The notes under the pieces were generated by a model. That model had not been told where the DNA came from. It was given only the letters and a program-made list of their open reading frames with translations, and did no database searches. This document shows, piece by piece, positions 35,452 to 43,543 of a stretch of DNA of 64,000 nt. The position numbers and the translations under genes are program-made. Source of the stretch: Cupriavidus metallidurans CH34 (GTDB taxonomy: Bacteria; Pseudomonadota; Gammaproteobacteria; Burkholderiales; Burkholderiaceae); NCBI RefSeq assembly GCF_000196015.1, contig NC_007973.1, forward strand, positions 1,798,001-1,862,000, in the 5' to 3' direction. Every line of letters begins with the position of its first letter. Position 1 is the first letter of the stretch.

Positions 35452-36675
35452 TCAGAAGGTTTGCCAGTCGTCGTGACCTGACTTGCCTTCCAGAGTGGCC
35501 AGCGCAAACTGGCTGGATGGGTTCATCACCTTGGTTTTCGCAACCTTCTTGACGATGGGCGCAACGGCTTTTGGCACGGAGGCGCGAGGCACGGTGACGG
35601 CGCCGGTACCGTTCGCGAGACGGAAGAACATCATGTCCTCCTTCATTCGCCGCGCCTGTTCCTGAAGAGACTGAGAGGCGGCCGCAGCCTCTTCGACCAA
35701 CGCGGCGTTGTGCTGCGCGGCTGCGTCAATCTGGTTGATGGCGACGTGTATTTGTTCACCCCCACGGCTTCGCTTATCGGACGTGGCGGCGATCTCTCCA
35801 ATAATGTCCGACATCCTGTTGATCACGCTGATGACTTCCTGCATGGATGCGCCCACGTCGCCAGCCTGGCGCGACCCTTCCTCCACGGTGGCGGAGAGCC
35901 TTTCATCCATCAACTTCAAGGCGTCAATAGCGCGACCAATCTCGTCCTGGGTATCAACGACGATAGGCTGGCCGAGCTTTCCTTTGGAGACATCGGCGGC
36001 ATTATTCAATGCCTTGTCGGGCGGCTTTGTTACCCCACGCGTCAGCAAGGTGGCGATTACCAGCGACAACAGGATGCCAGCGGCCATCAGCAAAGCGGCC
36101 ATCACCAGGATCGTCTTCGTCATGCCCGAGCTTTCCTTCACGGCCGCTTCCGCCTGCGCGGCGTTGTCGTTTATGGCCTTGTCGATCAACTCGTTCAGGC
36201 GGTCAGCTTGCACGGCGACGTTGGCGTCCTGATATTCCTTGGCCGCAACATAGTCTTCCGCACGAAGCAGGGCCAGCACCTTGTCGTTCTCCGGGAGGAG
36301 TTGCTTCAGTGCAGCATTGATCTGCGTGGCAAGTTCTCGTTCGCTGGGCGAGGTGATGCCGTCCGGGTAGTAGCGCGCCCAAGCATCTTCGATGGCGGCG
36401 CGTGACGCGGCGATGTCCTTCTCTGCCTGTGCGGTGGCTTGCGGCGAAGCTTCGACCTGTGCACGCCAGAGATTCATACGTATGCGCAAGGAGTGCGCCC
36501 TGACCGAAGCCACGCGAACAAGTGGTGTGGTATTGGACGCATAGAGTGCCTCGATGCGCTCACCAAGCGTGGACAGACCGTAATAGCCAAATGCGCCAAC
36601 GCCGGTCAGCAGTAATGCAAACAATGCGAACCCCGCTATAAGCCTGGATTTGATGCCGATAAGAATATTCTTCAT
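35452..36675 (-). CDS. Chemoreceptor-like protein lacking the signalling tip
   Basis: A 407-residue protein with TM1 (LIAGFALFALLLTGVGAFG), a four-helix-bundle sensor, TM2 (ILVMAALLMAAGILLSLVIATLL) and a HAMP segment (DTQDEIGRAIDALKLMDERLSATV). The cytoplasmic hairpin then jumps to EEGSRQAGDVGASMQEV. The normally intervening ~150 residues, including the conserved CheA/CheW-binding tip (G-x-A-F-Q-T-N-I-L-A-L-N-A), are absent in frame (junction near 35884). The distal part NAALVEEAAAASQSLQEQA and a C-terminal DWQTF, resembling the CheR/CheB-binding pentapeptide, remain. It cannot signal as a normal receptor. The start at 36675 is preferred for its basic MKNILIGIKSRL. Confidence 0.88.
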   Translation of the reverse strand: MKNILIGIKSRLIAGFALFALLLTGVGAFGYYGLSTLGERIEALYASNTTPLVRVASVRAHSLRIRMNLWRAQVEASPQATAQAEKDIAASRAAIEDAWARYYPDGITSPSERELATQINAALKQLLPENDKVLALLRAEDYVAAKEYQDANVAVQADRLNELIDKAINDNAAQAEAAVKESSGMTKTILVMAALLMAAGILLSLVIATLLTRGVTKPPDKALNNAADVSKGKLGQPIVVDTQDEIGRAIDALKLMDERLSATVEEGSRQAGDVGASMQEVISVINRMSDIIGEIAATSDKRSRGGEQIHVAINQIDAAAQHNAALVEEAAAASQSLQEQARRMKEDMMFFRLANGTGAVTVPRASVPKAVAPIVKKVAKTKVMNPSSQFALATLEGKSGHDDWQTF

Positions 36676-37228
36676 TTTATGAAAAACGAATCTTCTTTCG
36701 CTTGCATTTGTATGGAATATACCCACACCCAATGATGCGAAATAAGACCAGGAAATCCAGCGAGGTCCAAGGATGGACACTTCATTAAAGTCTTACGGAT
36801 GACGGCCAACCCTCTTGAGGCGCTGATACTTGCGCAGATCAAAAATGCATTTGAATTTATTTCACACTCAATCCTATATAAACGGGATAGATGATGGTTG
36901 TAGATTATTGACTATGATCAACATTTGGGCGCGCCGTGCATCAAATAGCGCACATTAATGACATGAAACTGGCCGAAAAGCGCACAGCCATAGGGCAGAC
37001 GTAAACTTGGTGTGATATGCCGCCGTCCGTTTTTGGCGGCGCTAATGAGAAATATCTGAATGCATTACGGCGCGCGTGAGCGCGGGCATTCAGCGCAAGA
37101 CCGAAGTCCGATGACAGTTATGGGATTTGTTTGTTGCACCAAAATGGATCAACAATAACCATATTGGTGCAGGGTGGGGGAAAGTCGATCGCAACAACTC
37201 TCAAATGATCGGTTTTGCGATATCCGCC
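36676..37228. other. Promoter region between chemoreceptor-like gene and outer-membrane gene end
   Basis: About 550 bp, locally A+T-rich, with no gene. It contains the FNR-like site at 36908-36921 and a G+C hairpin near 37020-37042 (GCCGCC...GGCGGC) too short to call a terminator. Confidence 0.45.
36908..36921. promoter_or_regulatory. FNR-like site upstream of the chemoreceptor-like gene
   Basis: TTGAC-TATG-ATCAA matches nine of ten fixed bases of the FNR consensus. It lies about 235 bp upstream of the 36675 start. It is the third FNR-type site in the window and near the fnr-like gene. Confidence 0.45.
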
Positions 37229-38215
37229 TCAGAAGCTCGCCGCCAGTCCGAGGGAAACGCCAGAGACATTATTGCCAAACACATATCGGACGACGGCCCG
37301 CACACGTGTCACATACACCTCGTGCGCGGTGGTATCCAGTTCCAGTCCTGCGCCCAGCGTTGTCAGGTAATTGAATCCCAATACTCCCGCCTGCGCGCCA
37401 AAGTAATGCGAATGGGAGAGTTCGAGTACGTATCTAAGCGGGCGATCAAGCGCGATCAGACCAGTCGGGGCGCGCCAGCGGGCATAGAGATTAGCGGTTT
37501 GTGAGGTAACGGACCCTTGGACCGCTGGTGCGGAACCGCCAAAGCTCTGCAAATGGATGCTGGTGTAGCGGAGCTCGATATCAATGTCGTGCTCTGGCCG
37601 GTAATGTTCCCAGTCCAGCATCAGCGCGCCACCCAGGCCGTAGGCATTCAACGTCCCACCGTTGAGGAAGTTGATGTCGCGGTCCGTCACGTGCTGGACG
37701 ACCGCCGTGGCAAGCTTGAGGTCGCTCGATACATTGCCCAGCGAAGCGTTGAGGATCGGGCGGATGACCAGTTCCTTGTCGTCAGTTAGCGGAAAATCCC
37801 AGCCAATACCGACCGTTCCAGCGAAGGTATTCCAGCGTGTGGGAAGCAGCCGCGATTCCGCCCCGTCTGTCGATACAAAGGTCGGATCGTAGCGGCTGTA
37901 CGCGATCGAGCCTTCGAGATAGAGCGGAAACGTCTTGCTCATCGTGAAGCCGCCACCAAGCTGGGACATGACAATGCCGGGGTTGTCCGTCTGGGCGCTT
38001 TTGATCGACAGCGAACTCGATGCCAGATCCGGCACGACCGAATAACTCATCAGCGACAGCACGGCGTTGGCCTGCCGTTGCACACCAGGCCCGAAAATTT
38101 GCGCCTGGGCGTGCGCGGCGGGCACGGCTGTCGCCATTACCAGAAGCAGCGCCCCCCTGCACGCGAGGGCGCTGAACATGCCGGGTCGATGTTGCCGTTT
38201 CGTGACACGGTCCAT
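37229..38215 (-). CDS. Outer-membrane beta-barrel protein (solitary autotransporter-barrel-like)
   Basis: About 328 residues from the ATG at 38215. The signal peptide is ALACRGALLLVMATAVPAAHA. The body alternates polar and hydrophobic residues in amphipathic strands (FPLYLEGSIAYSRYDPTF, NTFAGTVGIGWDFPL, TANLYARWRAP) and ends in Phe, the BAM-recognition terminus. There is no passenger domain, so it resembles solitary outer-membrane barrels of the autotransporter type. The function is unknown. A start at 38179 would place the signal peptide at the very N-terminus. It is divergent from the DUF3300 gene. Confidence 0.75.
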   Translation of the reverse strand: MDRVTKRQHRPGMFSALACRGALLLVMATAVPAAHAQAQIFGPGVQRQANAVLSLMSYSVVPDLASSSLSIKSAQTDNPGIVMSQLGGGFTMSKTFPLYLEGSIAYSRYDPTFVSTDGAESRLLPTRWNTFAGTVGIGWDFPLTDDKELVIRPILNASLGNVSSDLKLATAVVQHVTDRDINFLNGGTLNAYGLGGALMLDWEHYRPEHDIDIELRYTSIHLQSFGGSAPAVQGSVTSQTANLYARWRAPTGLIALDRPLRYVLELSHSHYFGAQAGVLGFNYLTTLGAGLELDTTAHEVYVTRVRAVVRYVFGNNVSGVSLGLAASF

Positions 38216-38384
38216 ACGTTCGTCCGAGATGTCATGCAAGGCTTGTACCTGGCGGAAGCGTACCGTTGGTCCGTTCGCTCGCGTATTGGACCAAGGTTCC
38301 ATTGCGGGCAGCAAACGGGGCATCTATAAGATCACCATGTTGGCATCGGTGCCGGCGAAACCGATGCGGTGTCAGGAGGGTGCC

Positions 38385-39869
38385 ATGACGCGTTGCAGCG
38401 TGCGACGACTCAGTTGGATCGGAGCATGGATCATAGCTTGCTTCCTAGCAAGCATTGGTAGCGCCTGGGCGCAGGAAAATAGCGCCGGCCCGGCGTCATT
38501 CAAGCCAGAGGAGCTCGAAGCGCTGGTCGCGCCGATCGCGCTTTATCCTGACTCCGTGCTGGCGCAGGCGCTGATGGCGTCGACCTATCCGCTCGAGGTG
38601 GTACAGGCGGCGCGATGGGTTAAGGCCAACCCCAACGTCAAAGGGGATGCCGCCATCAAGGCGGTCGAGAGCCAGCCGTGGGATGTCAGCGTGAAATCGT
38701 TGGTCGCGTTTCCGCAGGTGCTGGAGCCGATGAGCGACAAGCTCGACTGGACCCAGAAGCTCGGCGACGCGTTCCTGGCGCAGGAGAAGGACGTGATGGC
38801 GGCGGTACAACGGCTGCGCGCCAAGGCCCAGCAGTCCGGTAACCTGAAATCCAACGAGCAGCAAAAGGTCATCGTGGAGCCGCCAGCGCAGGCCAGCGGC
38901 GGCACGACTGGTGGGGGAGGCACCACCCAGACCATCGTGCGGATCGAGCCGGCCAATCCGGAGGTGATCTACGTCCCGTCGTACAACCCCACCGTCGTCT
39001 ATGGCGGGTGGAGCTATCCGTCCTACCCGCCGTATTACTGGCCGCCGTCACCTTATTACTATCCTGGCGGCGCCCTGATGACCGGCTTCGCCTGGGGCGT
39101 TGGACTGGCCGCCGCTGGCGCGATCTTCTCGAACTGCAACTGGGGCGGTGGCGACGTCAATATCAACGTCAACAAGGCGGCGAACATCGACCGCAACTTC
39201 GACCGGACCAAGGTCCAGAACGGCAACCGCTGGCAGCACGATTCCAGCCATCGCAAGGGCGTGGCATATCGCGATAACGCTACGCGGGAGAAGTTCGGCA
39301 ACAACGTGGGCGGCGCCGACAGGCGCAATGACTTCCGTGGCCGCGAAGGTGGCCGCGATGGCGCGGGAGACAGGGCAGGTGACCGGGCCGGAAATCGGCA
39401 AGGCGACCGCGCAGGGGATCGTGCGGGCGACCGCGGTGGTGACAGGGGCGGTGATCGCGGCGGTGATCGTGGCGGTAACCGCGCCAGCACGGGTGACCGC
39501 ATGGGCGGCTCGGATCGTGCGGGCGTTGCTGACCGGAGCGCCGGAGGCGGGGATCGTGGCGGCGCGGGTGTCGGAGACCGGAGTGCCGGCGTTGCCGACC
39601 GAAGCGCGGGCGGCGGTAATCGAAACAGCTACGGTGGCGGCGGTCGCGACAACGCATTCCAGGGCGTTGGCGGCGGTAGCACGGCCCAGCGCGACCTGGA
39701 TCGTGGCCGGGCCAGTTCCAGCCAGGCAGGATTCAGCGGTGGTCAGCGTGGTGGTGGCGGCGGCGGCGGTGGCTTTAGCGGAGGGGGAGGACGCGGCGGT
39801 GGTGGATTCAGCGGCGGCGGCGGACGCGGGGGCGGTGGTGGTGGCCGTGGCGGCGGCGGAAGGCGTTGA
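38385..39869 (+). CDS. DUF3300 secreted protein with Gly/Arg/Asp-repeat tail
   Basis: About 494 residues from the ATG at 38385, which has AGGAGGG upstream; earlier in-frame codons are not credible. A signal peptide (WIIACFLASIGSAWA) leads into the DUF3300 domain (FKPEELEALVAPIALYPDSVLAQALMASTYPLEV ending NPEVIYVPSYNPTVVYGGW). It is followed by a Tyr/Pro-rich stretch, one hydrophobic segment and a ~190-residue low-complexity tail of GDR/GGDRG units and poly-Gly. The tail is probably disordered and exported. It pairs with DUF2950 37 bp downstream, a recurrent pair of unknown role. Slippage in the repeat DNA could vary its length. Confidence 0.85.
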   Translation: MTRCSVRRLSWIGAWIIACFLASIGSAWAQENSAGPASFKPEELEALVAPIALYPDSVLAQALMASTYPLEVVQAARWVKANPNVKGDAAIKAVESQPWDVSVKSLVAFPQVLEPMSDKLDWTQKLGDAFLAQEKDVMAAVQRLRAKAQQSGNLKSNEQQKVIVEPPAQASGGTTGGGGTTQTIVRIEPANPEVIYVPSYNPTVVYGGWSYPSYPPYYWPPSPYYYPGGALMTGFAWGVGLAAAGAIFSNCNWGGGDVNINVNKAANIDRNFDRTKVQNGNRWQHDSSHRKGVAYRDNATREKFGNNVGGADRRNDFRGREGGRDGAGDRAGDRAGNRQGDRAGDRAGDRGGDRGGDRGGDRGGNRASTGDRMGGSDRAGVADRSAGGGDRGGAGVGDRSAGVADRSAGGGNRNSYGGGGRDNAFQGVGGGSTAQRDLDRGRASSSQAGFSGGQRGGGGGGGGFSGGGGRGGGGFSGGGGRGGGGGGRGGGGRR

Positions 39870-39905
39870 TATGCGACACACCAGGGTATGCAGAAGGGGA
39901 CATTC

Positions 39906-40820
39906 ATGCTCGCTTTGACCCGTATCTTGCGAATGGCCATCACGGCCACCGCGGTGCCGCTCATGCTGATGCTCGGCCTGGTGCCGGCCGCGCATGCGCA
40001 AAAGTCGTTCGCCACTCCCGAGGCCGCGATGAACGCGTTTGGCGATGCGGTCACCACGAGCAACGACACCGCCATCGACACCATGTTCGGGAATCAGGCA
40101 CGCCGGCTGATCCCGCCACTGGGGGCCGAGATTCGCTACAAGTTCCTGTCCGCCTGGAGCCAGTCGCACTCGATCCAGAAGCAGGACGACAACACTGCCC
40201 GCATCGCCGTCGGCAATGATGGCTGGACGATGCCCATCCCGCTGGTCAGGCGCAACGGACAGTGGCAGTTCGATACGCAAGCCGGCTTGACCGAAATCCG
40301 CTTGCGCCGGATCGGCCGTAACGAGTTGTCGACGATCCAGACCATGCTGGCGGTCTACGATGCGCAGCGCGAGTACGCGAGCACCGATCATGTGGGCGAT
40401 GGAATGATGGTCTACGCCGCGCATCTGGTCAGTTCGCCTGGCAAGCGTGATGGCCTGTATTGGCCGACGTCGGCCGGCGAGCCCGAGAGCCCGCTGGGGT
40501 CAGCCTTTCTGCGCGCCGTGGGCCGCAATGCCAGTGCAGAGGGCTATAACGGATACCGATACAAGCTGCTGACGTCACAGGGGCCTGCGGCACCGGGCGG
40601 ACAGTACAACTACCTCGTGAATGGCCGGTTGTTTGGCGGGTTCGCGGTACTGGCGTGGCCTGTCAAGTATGGCGAGACCGGCATCAAGAGCTTCATCGTC
40701 AATCACGAAGGGCAGGTCTACGAACGCGATCTGGGCAAGAACACGAGCGCGCGCGCCGATGGCATCCAGTCATTCGATCCAGTGCCGGGCTGGAGCAAGG
40801 TATCCGCCACTGCACCCTAG
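39906..40820 (+). CDS. DUF2950 family periplasmic protein
   Basis: A 304-residue protein from the ATG at 39906 (GGGGA about 6 nt upstream). The signal peptide is AITATAVPLMLMLGLVPAAHA, then the DUF2950 domain with KSFATPEAAMNAFGDAV, DGLYWPTSAGEPESPLG and the C-terminal YGETGIKSFIVNHEGQVYERDLG. The function is unknown. It always appears with DUF3300. The operon ends with a strong terminator 70 nt later. Confidence 0.88.
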   Translation: MLALTRILRMAITATAVPLMLMLGLVPAAHAQKSFATPEAAMNAFGDAVTTSNDTAIDTMFGNQARRLIPPLGAEIRYKFLSAWSQSHSIQKQDDNTARIAVGNDGWTMPIPLVRRNGQWQFDTQAGLTEIRLRRIGRNELSTIQTMLAVYDAQREYASTDHVGDGMMVYAAHLVSSPGKRDGLYWPTSAGEPESPLGSAFLRAVGRNASAEGYNGYRYKLLTSQGPAAPGGQYNYLVNGRLFGGFAVLAWPVKYGETGIKSFIVNHEGQVYERDLGKNTSARADGIQSFDPVPGWSKVSATAP

Positions 40821-40888
40821 CGGGAAATTTGCAGGCGGAAGTACCGCAGACTCCGCTTCGGACTTCCAGATATCTGACTAGTGAGATA

Positions 40889-40921
40889 AAGCTCGCAGTA
40901 ATGCGAGCTTCTTTTTTTTTT
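40889..40921 (+). terminator. Rho-independent terminator of the DUF3300-DUF2950 operon
   Basis: AAGCTCGCA-GTAA-TGCGAGCTT (40889-40910), then a C and a run of ten T. A textbook intrinsic terminator. Confidence 0.92.
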
Positions 40922-40992
40922 GCACCGCGAAGTTGCGATTGCTTTCCCTAAAGGCCCGAGTTAATTTTGACAGGACGCAAAGTTAGAAACCA

Positions 40993-41136
40993 ATGAAAAC
41001 GAAGTGGCCCACATCTGCCTGGGTCACCAGCACGGATTCCTGGCCGGTTCCTCTGGAACTGGCGCCGGACGTTGAGTCGGATTTTGTCGTAGTCGCTTGG
41101 GGTAAGCGCTCAGGGATGCCGTATCGAGCTGGATAG
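40993..41136 (+). CDS. Possible 47-residue small ORF
   Basis: An ATG-started frame encoding a Trp-containing, acidic peptide (KTKWPTSAW... DVESDFVVVAWGKR), with mixed codon bias and no clear ribosome site. A TTGACA hexamer sits 20 nt upstream at 40967-40972, more likely a -35 element for this stretch than proof of coding. Listed because it is the only open frame in the ~300 bp between the terminator and the kinase operon. Low confidence. Confidence 0.2.
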   Translation: MKTKWPTSAWVTSTDSWPVPLELAPDVESDFVVVAWGKRSGMPYRAG

Positions 41137-41218
41137 CCGCGCGGGCTTGCTATGTTCGCGTGCGGCGACACGCCGTTATTCCGTTCCCGGGACATCCCCA
41201 GCATCTTGGAGGGATGTC

Positions 41219-41365
41219 ATGTCATTTGTTGTCCTGCCTGTCGTGCTGTCGGCTCTGGCGTCCCTGGTTGCAGTGGCGAAACTCTCGCGTGTCCGCGCTC
41301 GGGCCAATGCCCGCAGTGGCCGTCATTTGCGGCAATGCAGCAAGTCTCATTCACTCCACCGCTGA
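41219..41365 (+). CDS. Small membrane protein upstream of the histidine kinase
   Basis: A 48-residue frame starting at 41219 with GGAGGG 5 nt upstream. One transmembrane helix (VVLPVVLSALASLVAVAKL) is followed by a basic, Arg-rich tail. It ends 12 bp before the kinase start. It may act with the kinase or simply lead the operon. There is no family match. Ribosome site and spacing argue for translation. Confidence 0.45.
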   Translation: MSFVVLPVVLSALASLVAVAKLSRVRARANARSGRHLRQCSKSHSLHR

Positions 41366-41377
41366 AGGACAACAGCA

Positions 41378-42331
41378 ATGCGATGGCTGTCCTTCCTGTT
41401 GGTAGGCATCTCCAGCGGCGTGGCGTTCGCCGCCGCGATCGTTCCCAGCTTCGGGCGTCGCAGGTCGCATTCCGGCGGGACAACGGAATCAGTGCAATCC
41501 AGCAACCATGCAAGGGAGATCGCCCATCTGTCGCCCGCACCCGGCATGAACGAACTAGCCGGCTCGATCGCGCATGAATTGAACCAGCCGCTGACGGCTA
41601 TCACCAGCAATGCTCAGGCGGCCAGGGAGTATCTGGCATCGGGGCCATGCGACCCCGCCGAGGTGCGCGAGATCCTGGACGATATCGTCGCCGATGCGTC
41701 TCGCGCGAGCGAGATCGTCAGGCGGGTGAGGGCATTGATCCTGGGCGAAGCCCCTTCGGCGATCCACTTCAATGTCGGCGAGGTCGTCGATCAGGCGATA
41801 GCCCTCGTCGATGCCAATGCGCGGGCACGTAGTGTTCTGGTGTCGCGCGAAGTTGCCAATTCGCTTCCCCGCGCCGTTGGCGACCCGATGGAAATCCAGC
41901 TGGTGCTGCTCAATCTGCTGAGCAACGCCCTCGATGCAGTGGAATCCGTGCGCCCGCACGGCGAGCGCTCAGCGTCGATCCTGGCGCAGGAACGCAATGG
42001 AATGGTCGTCGTTTCGGTGCGCGACAACGGTTGCGGCGTCGAACCGGGGCAGCTCGAGCGTATCTTCCAGCCGTTCTATTCGTCGAAGCACAAGGGCATG
42101 GGGTTGGGGCTGTCTTTCAGCCGCGCCCTGGTGGAGCGCAATGGCGGACGCCTGTCTGCGATCCGCAACAGCAACACGGGTATGACTTTTGAACTATCGC
42201 TGCGCACGGAAGACGCGGCGCAGGACCTGCGCGGGTCGGTATTGCCACTCGCACCGCGCGGCATCCATCCGCTCCATCACGGAGGAAAGAACGATGAACG
42301 CAATGCAGCCAACGGTATGTATCGTCGATGA
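41378..42331 (+). CDS. Sensor histidine kinase without an obvious sensor domain
   Basis: A 317-residue protein. It has one N-terminal hydrophobic segment (LSFLLVGISSGVAFAAAI), a short linker, the H-box AGSIAHELNQPLTAI (His66) of the FixL/DctB-like kinase class, then N box (LLNLLSNALDAVES), G1 (DNGCGVEPG), F box (FQPFYSSK) and G2 (GMGLGLSFSRALVE). No PAS, GAF or periplasmic domain is present, so the input may come from another protein, such as the small membrane protein upstream. Its end overlaps the downstream response regulator by 38 bp, implying coupling. The last ~30 residues after the ATPase domain may be non-functional read-through. Confidence 0.9.
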   Translation: MRWLSFLLVGISSGVAFAAAIVPSFGRRRSHSGGTTESVQSSNHAREIAHLSPAPGMNELAGSIAHELNQPLTAITSNAQAAREYLASGPCDPAEVREILDDIVADASRASEIVRRVRALILGEAPSAIHFNVGEVVDQAIALVDANARARSVLVSREVANSLPRAVGDPMEIQLVLLNLLSNALDAVESVRPHGERSASILAQERNGMVVVSVRDNGCGVEPGQLERIFQPFYSSKHKGMGLGLSFSRALVERNGGRLSAIRNSNTGMTFELSLRTEDAAQDLRGSVLPLAPRGIHPLHHGGKNDERNAANGMYRR

Positions 42332-42917
42332 CGACGACAGTGTGCGGCGTGCCCTGGCACGCGTCCTTGGCGCCCATCGGTATCACACCAGTTGCTTCGA
42401 TTCCGCCAAGCGCTTTCTGGATAACGTCGAACTGGAGAATTCGCCGATCTGTGCCGTGGTCGACCTGCAGATGCCAGACATGGACGGCATCGCCTTGCAG
42501 CAGACGCTGAGCCAGCGAGTTCCCGTCGTCATCCTCACCGGACATGCCGACGTGTCCAAGGCGGTACAGGCCATGCAGGCGGGCGCGATAGATTTTCTCG
42601 AAAAGCCGGTGCAGGACGGGCTGCTTCTGGCTGCGGTCGAACGGGCGTGTGAACGCGCGCGGGAACAGTTCGCGCGCAAGGCCGAACTCCGCGTGCTGCG
42701 GCAGAAGATCGAGCGGCTGACGCCCAGAGAGCGTGAAGTCCTCGGCTGGATCGTGTCGGGCCTGCGCAACAAGCAGGTGGCCAGCGAACTCGGGACCGTG
42801 GAAAAGACCATCAAGGTGCATCGCGCGCACGTGATGCAAAAGCTCGAAGTGGACTCGCTTCCAGCCCTGGTCCGCATTGCCGACAAGATGGGCATGGGGA
42901 TCGTCGCGCGCACCTGA
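42294..42917 (+). CDS. FixJ/NarL-type response regulator (receiver plus LuxR helix-turn-helix)
   Basis: A 207-residue regulator. The ATG at 42294 has GGAGGA about 7 nt upstream, inside the kinase 3' end. The receiver has the acidic pair VDDDDS, phosphoacceptor Asp57 (VVDLQMPDMDG), Thr in LTGHAD and Lys in EKPV. The C-terminal LuxR-type domain reads LTPREREVLGWIVSGLRNKQVASELGTVEKTIKVHR. It is the obvious partner of the upstream kinase. A palindrome TTGGAC-N4-GTCCAA follows 20 bp after its stop and recurs upstream of two other genes, so those may be its targets. Confidence 0.92.
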   Translation: MNAMQPTVCIVDDDDSVRRALARVLGAHRYHTSCFDSAKRFLDNVELENSPICAVVDLQMPDMDGIALQQTLSQRVPVVILTGHADVSKAVQAMQAGAIDFLEKPVQDGLLLAAVERACERAREQFARKAELRVLRQKIERLTPREREVLGWIVSGLRNKQVASELGTVEKTIKVHRAHVMQKLEVDSLPALVRIADKMGMGIVART

Positions 42918-42937
42918 CCCTGCGCTGGCTCCCCCGT

Positions 42938-42953
42938 TTGGACCATCGTCCAA
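42938..42953. promoter_or_regulatory. Palindrome TTGGAC-CATC-GTCCAA upstream of the stand-alone receiver gene
   Basis: A perfect 6-4-6 palindrome 87 bp before the receiver-only regulator start. It is the first of three sites fitting TTGGNC-N4-GNCCAA. Confidence 0.6.
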
Positions 42954-43039
42954 TATCGCCGGACGCCGGTGTCTCGTAGCCTTGGGGAAGGCAACTTCTT
43001 CCCCGCGGTCTACGCGGTCGACGTTAACCTGGCGCGGAT

Positions 43040-43414
43040 ATGGGGTCTTCAGGACAATTTGCGGTGGTTATCGACGATGACGAGTCCGTTGCGCGCGCCA
43101 TCTCGCGATTGCTGCGCGCCGCCGGCATCGCTGTCGATACCTTCACAAGCGGCACGGTATTCCTGGACCAGATCCTGTCACAGCCGGCTTATCGGCCTGC
43201 GTGCGTGATCCTCGACGTCAGCATGCCCCATCTCGACGGCCTTGAAGTGCAGCGCCGTCTCGGCGGATTGTCATTGCCGATCATTTTCATTACCGCCCAC
43301 GACGTGCCCGAGGCCCGCAACAAGGCGCTCTCCGCCGGCGCAATCGGATACCTGCGCAAACCTTTCAATACGCAACAGCTCATCGAACTGGTGCGGGGTG
43401 TGATGACGGCTTGA
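43040..43414 (+). CDS. Stand-alone receiver-domain response regulator
   Basis: A 124-residue single receiver domain with no output domain: acidic VIDDDES, phosphoacceptor Asp59 (ILDVSMPHLDG), Thr in ITAHD and Lys in LRKPF. It could be a phosphate sink, a phosphorelay intermediate or an adaptor for the same kinase. It is separated from the FixJ-type gene by 122 bp that include the 42938 palindrome, so it probably has its own promoter. Confidence 0.9.
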   Translation: MGSSGQFAVVIDDDESVARAISRLLRAAGIAVDTFTSGTVFLDQILSQPAYRPACVILDVSMPHLDGLEVQRRLGGLSLPIIFITAHDVPEARNKALSAGAIGYLRKPFNTQQLIELVRGVMTA

Positions 43415-43434
43415 GTTATCTGACGTGACGGTAT

Positions 43435-43450
43435 TTGGTCCTTGGTCCAA
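43435..43450. promoter_or_regulatory. Palindrome-like TTGGTC-CTTG-GTCCAA upstream of the RRM gene
   Basis: The same 6-4-6 layout as the site at 42938, 94 bp before the RRM gene. One arm position is not symmetrical (T opposite T), but both arms fit TTGGNC and GNCCAA. Confidence 0.55.
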
Positions 43451-43543
43451 TTGCGATTTAGACTCAAAGCGGCACACTCTCAACAATACGGGGCCGACAT
43501 GCGTCCGCCGCGCGTGGCATTGGCGCCGTGACAAGGATCGAAC

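Larger units (their letters stand above)
40821..41218. other. Region between DUF2950 gene and kinase operon
   Basis: About 400 bp containing the strong terminator (40889-40921), a TTGACA -35-like hexamer at 40967-40972 and one weak small ORF. The promoter of the kinase/regulator operon is expected here. Confidence 0.4.

Noticed and set aside
38067..38384. Upstream extension of the DUF3300 frame
   Set aside because: Crosses the divergent promoter and the outer-membrane gene; the ATG at 38385 has AGGAGGG and a signal peptide directly after it.
39360..39860. Repeat DNA that could be mistaken for a tandem-repeat or CRISPR array
   Set aside because: Units are 9-12 bp, in frame, and encode GDR/GG peptides; no constant repeat-spacer structure.
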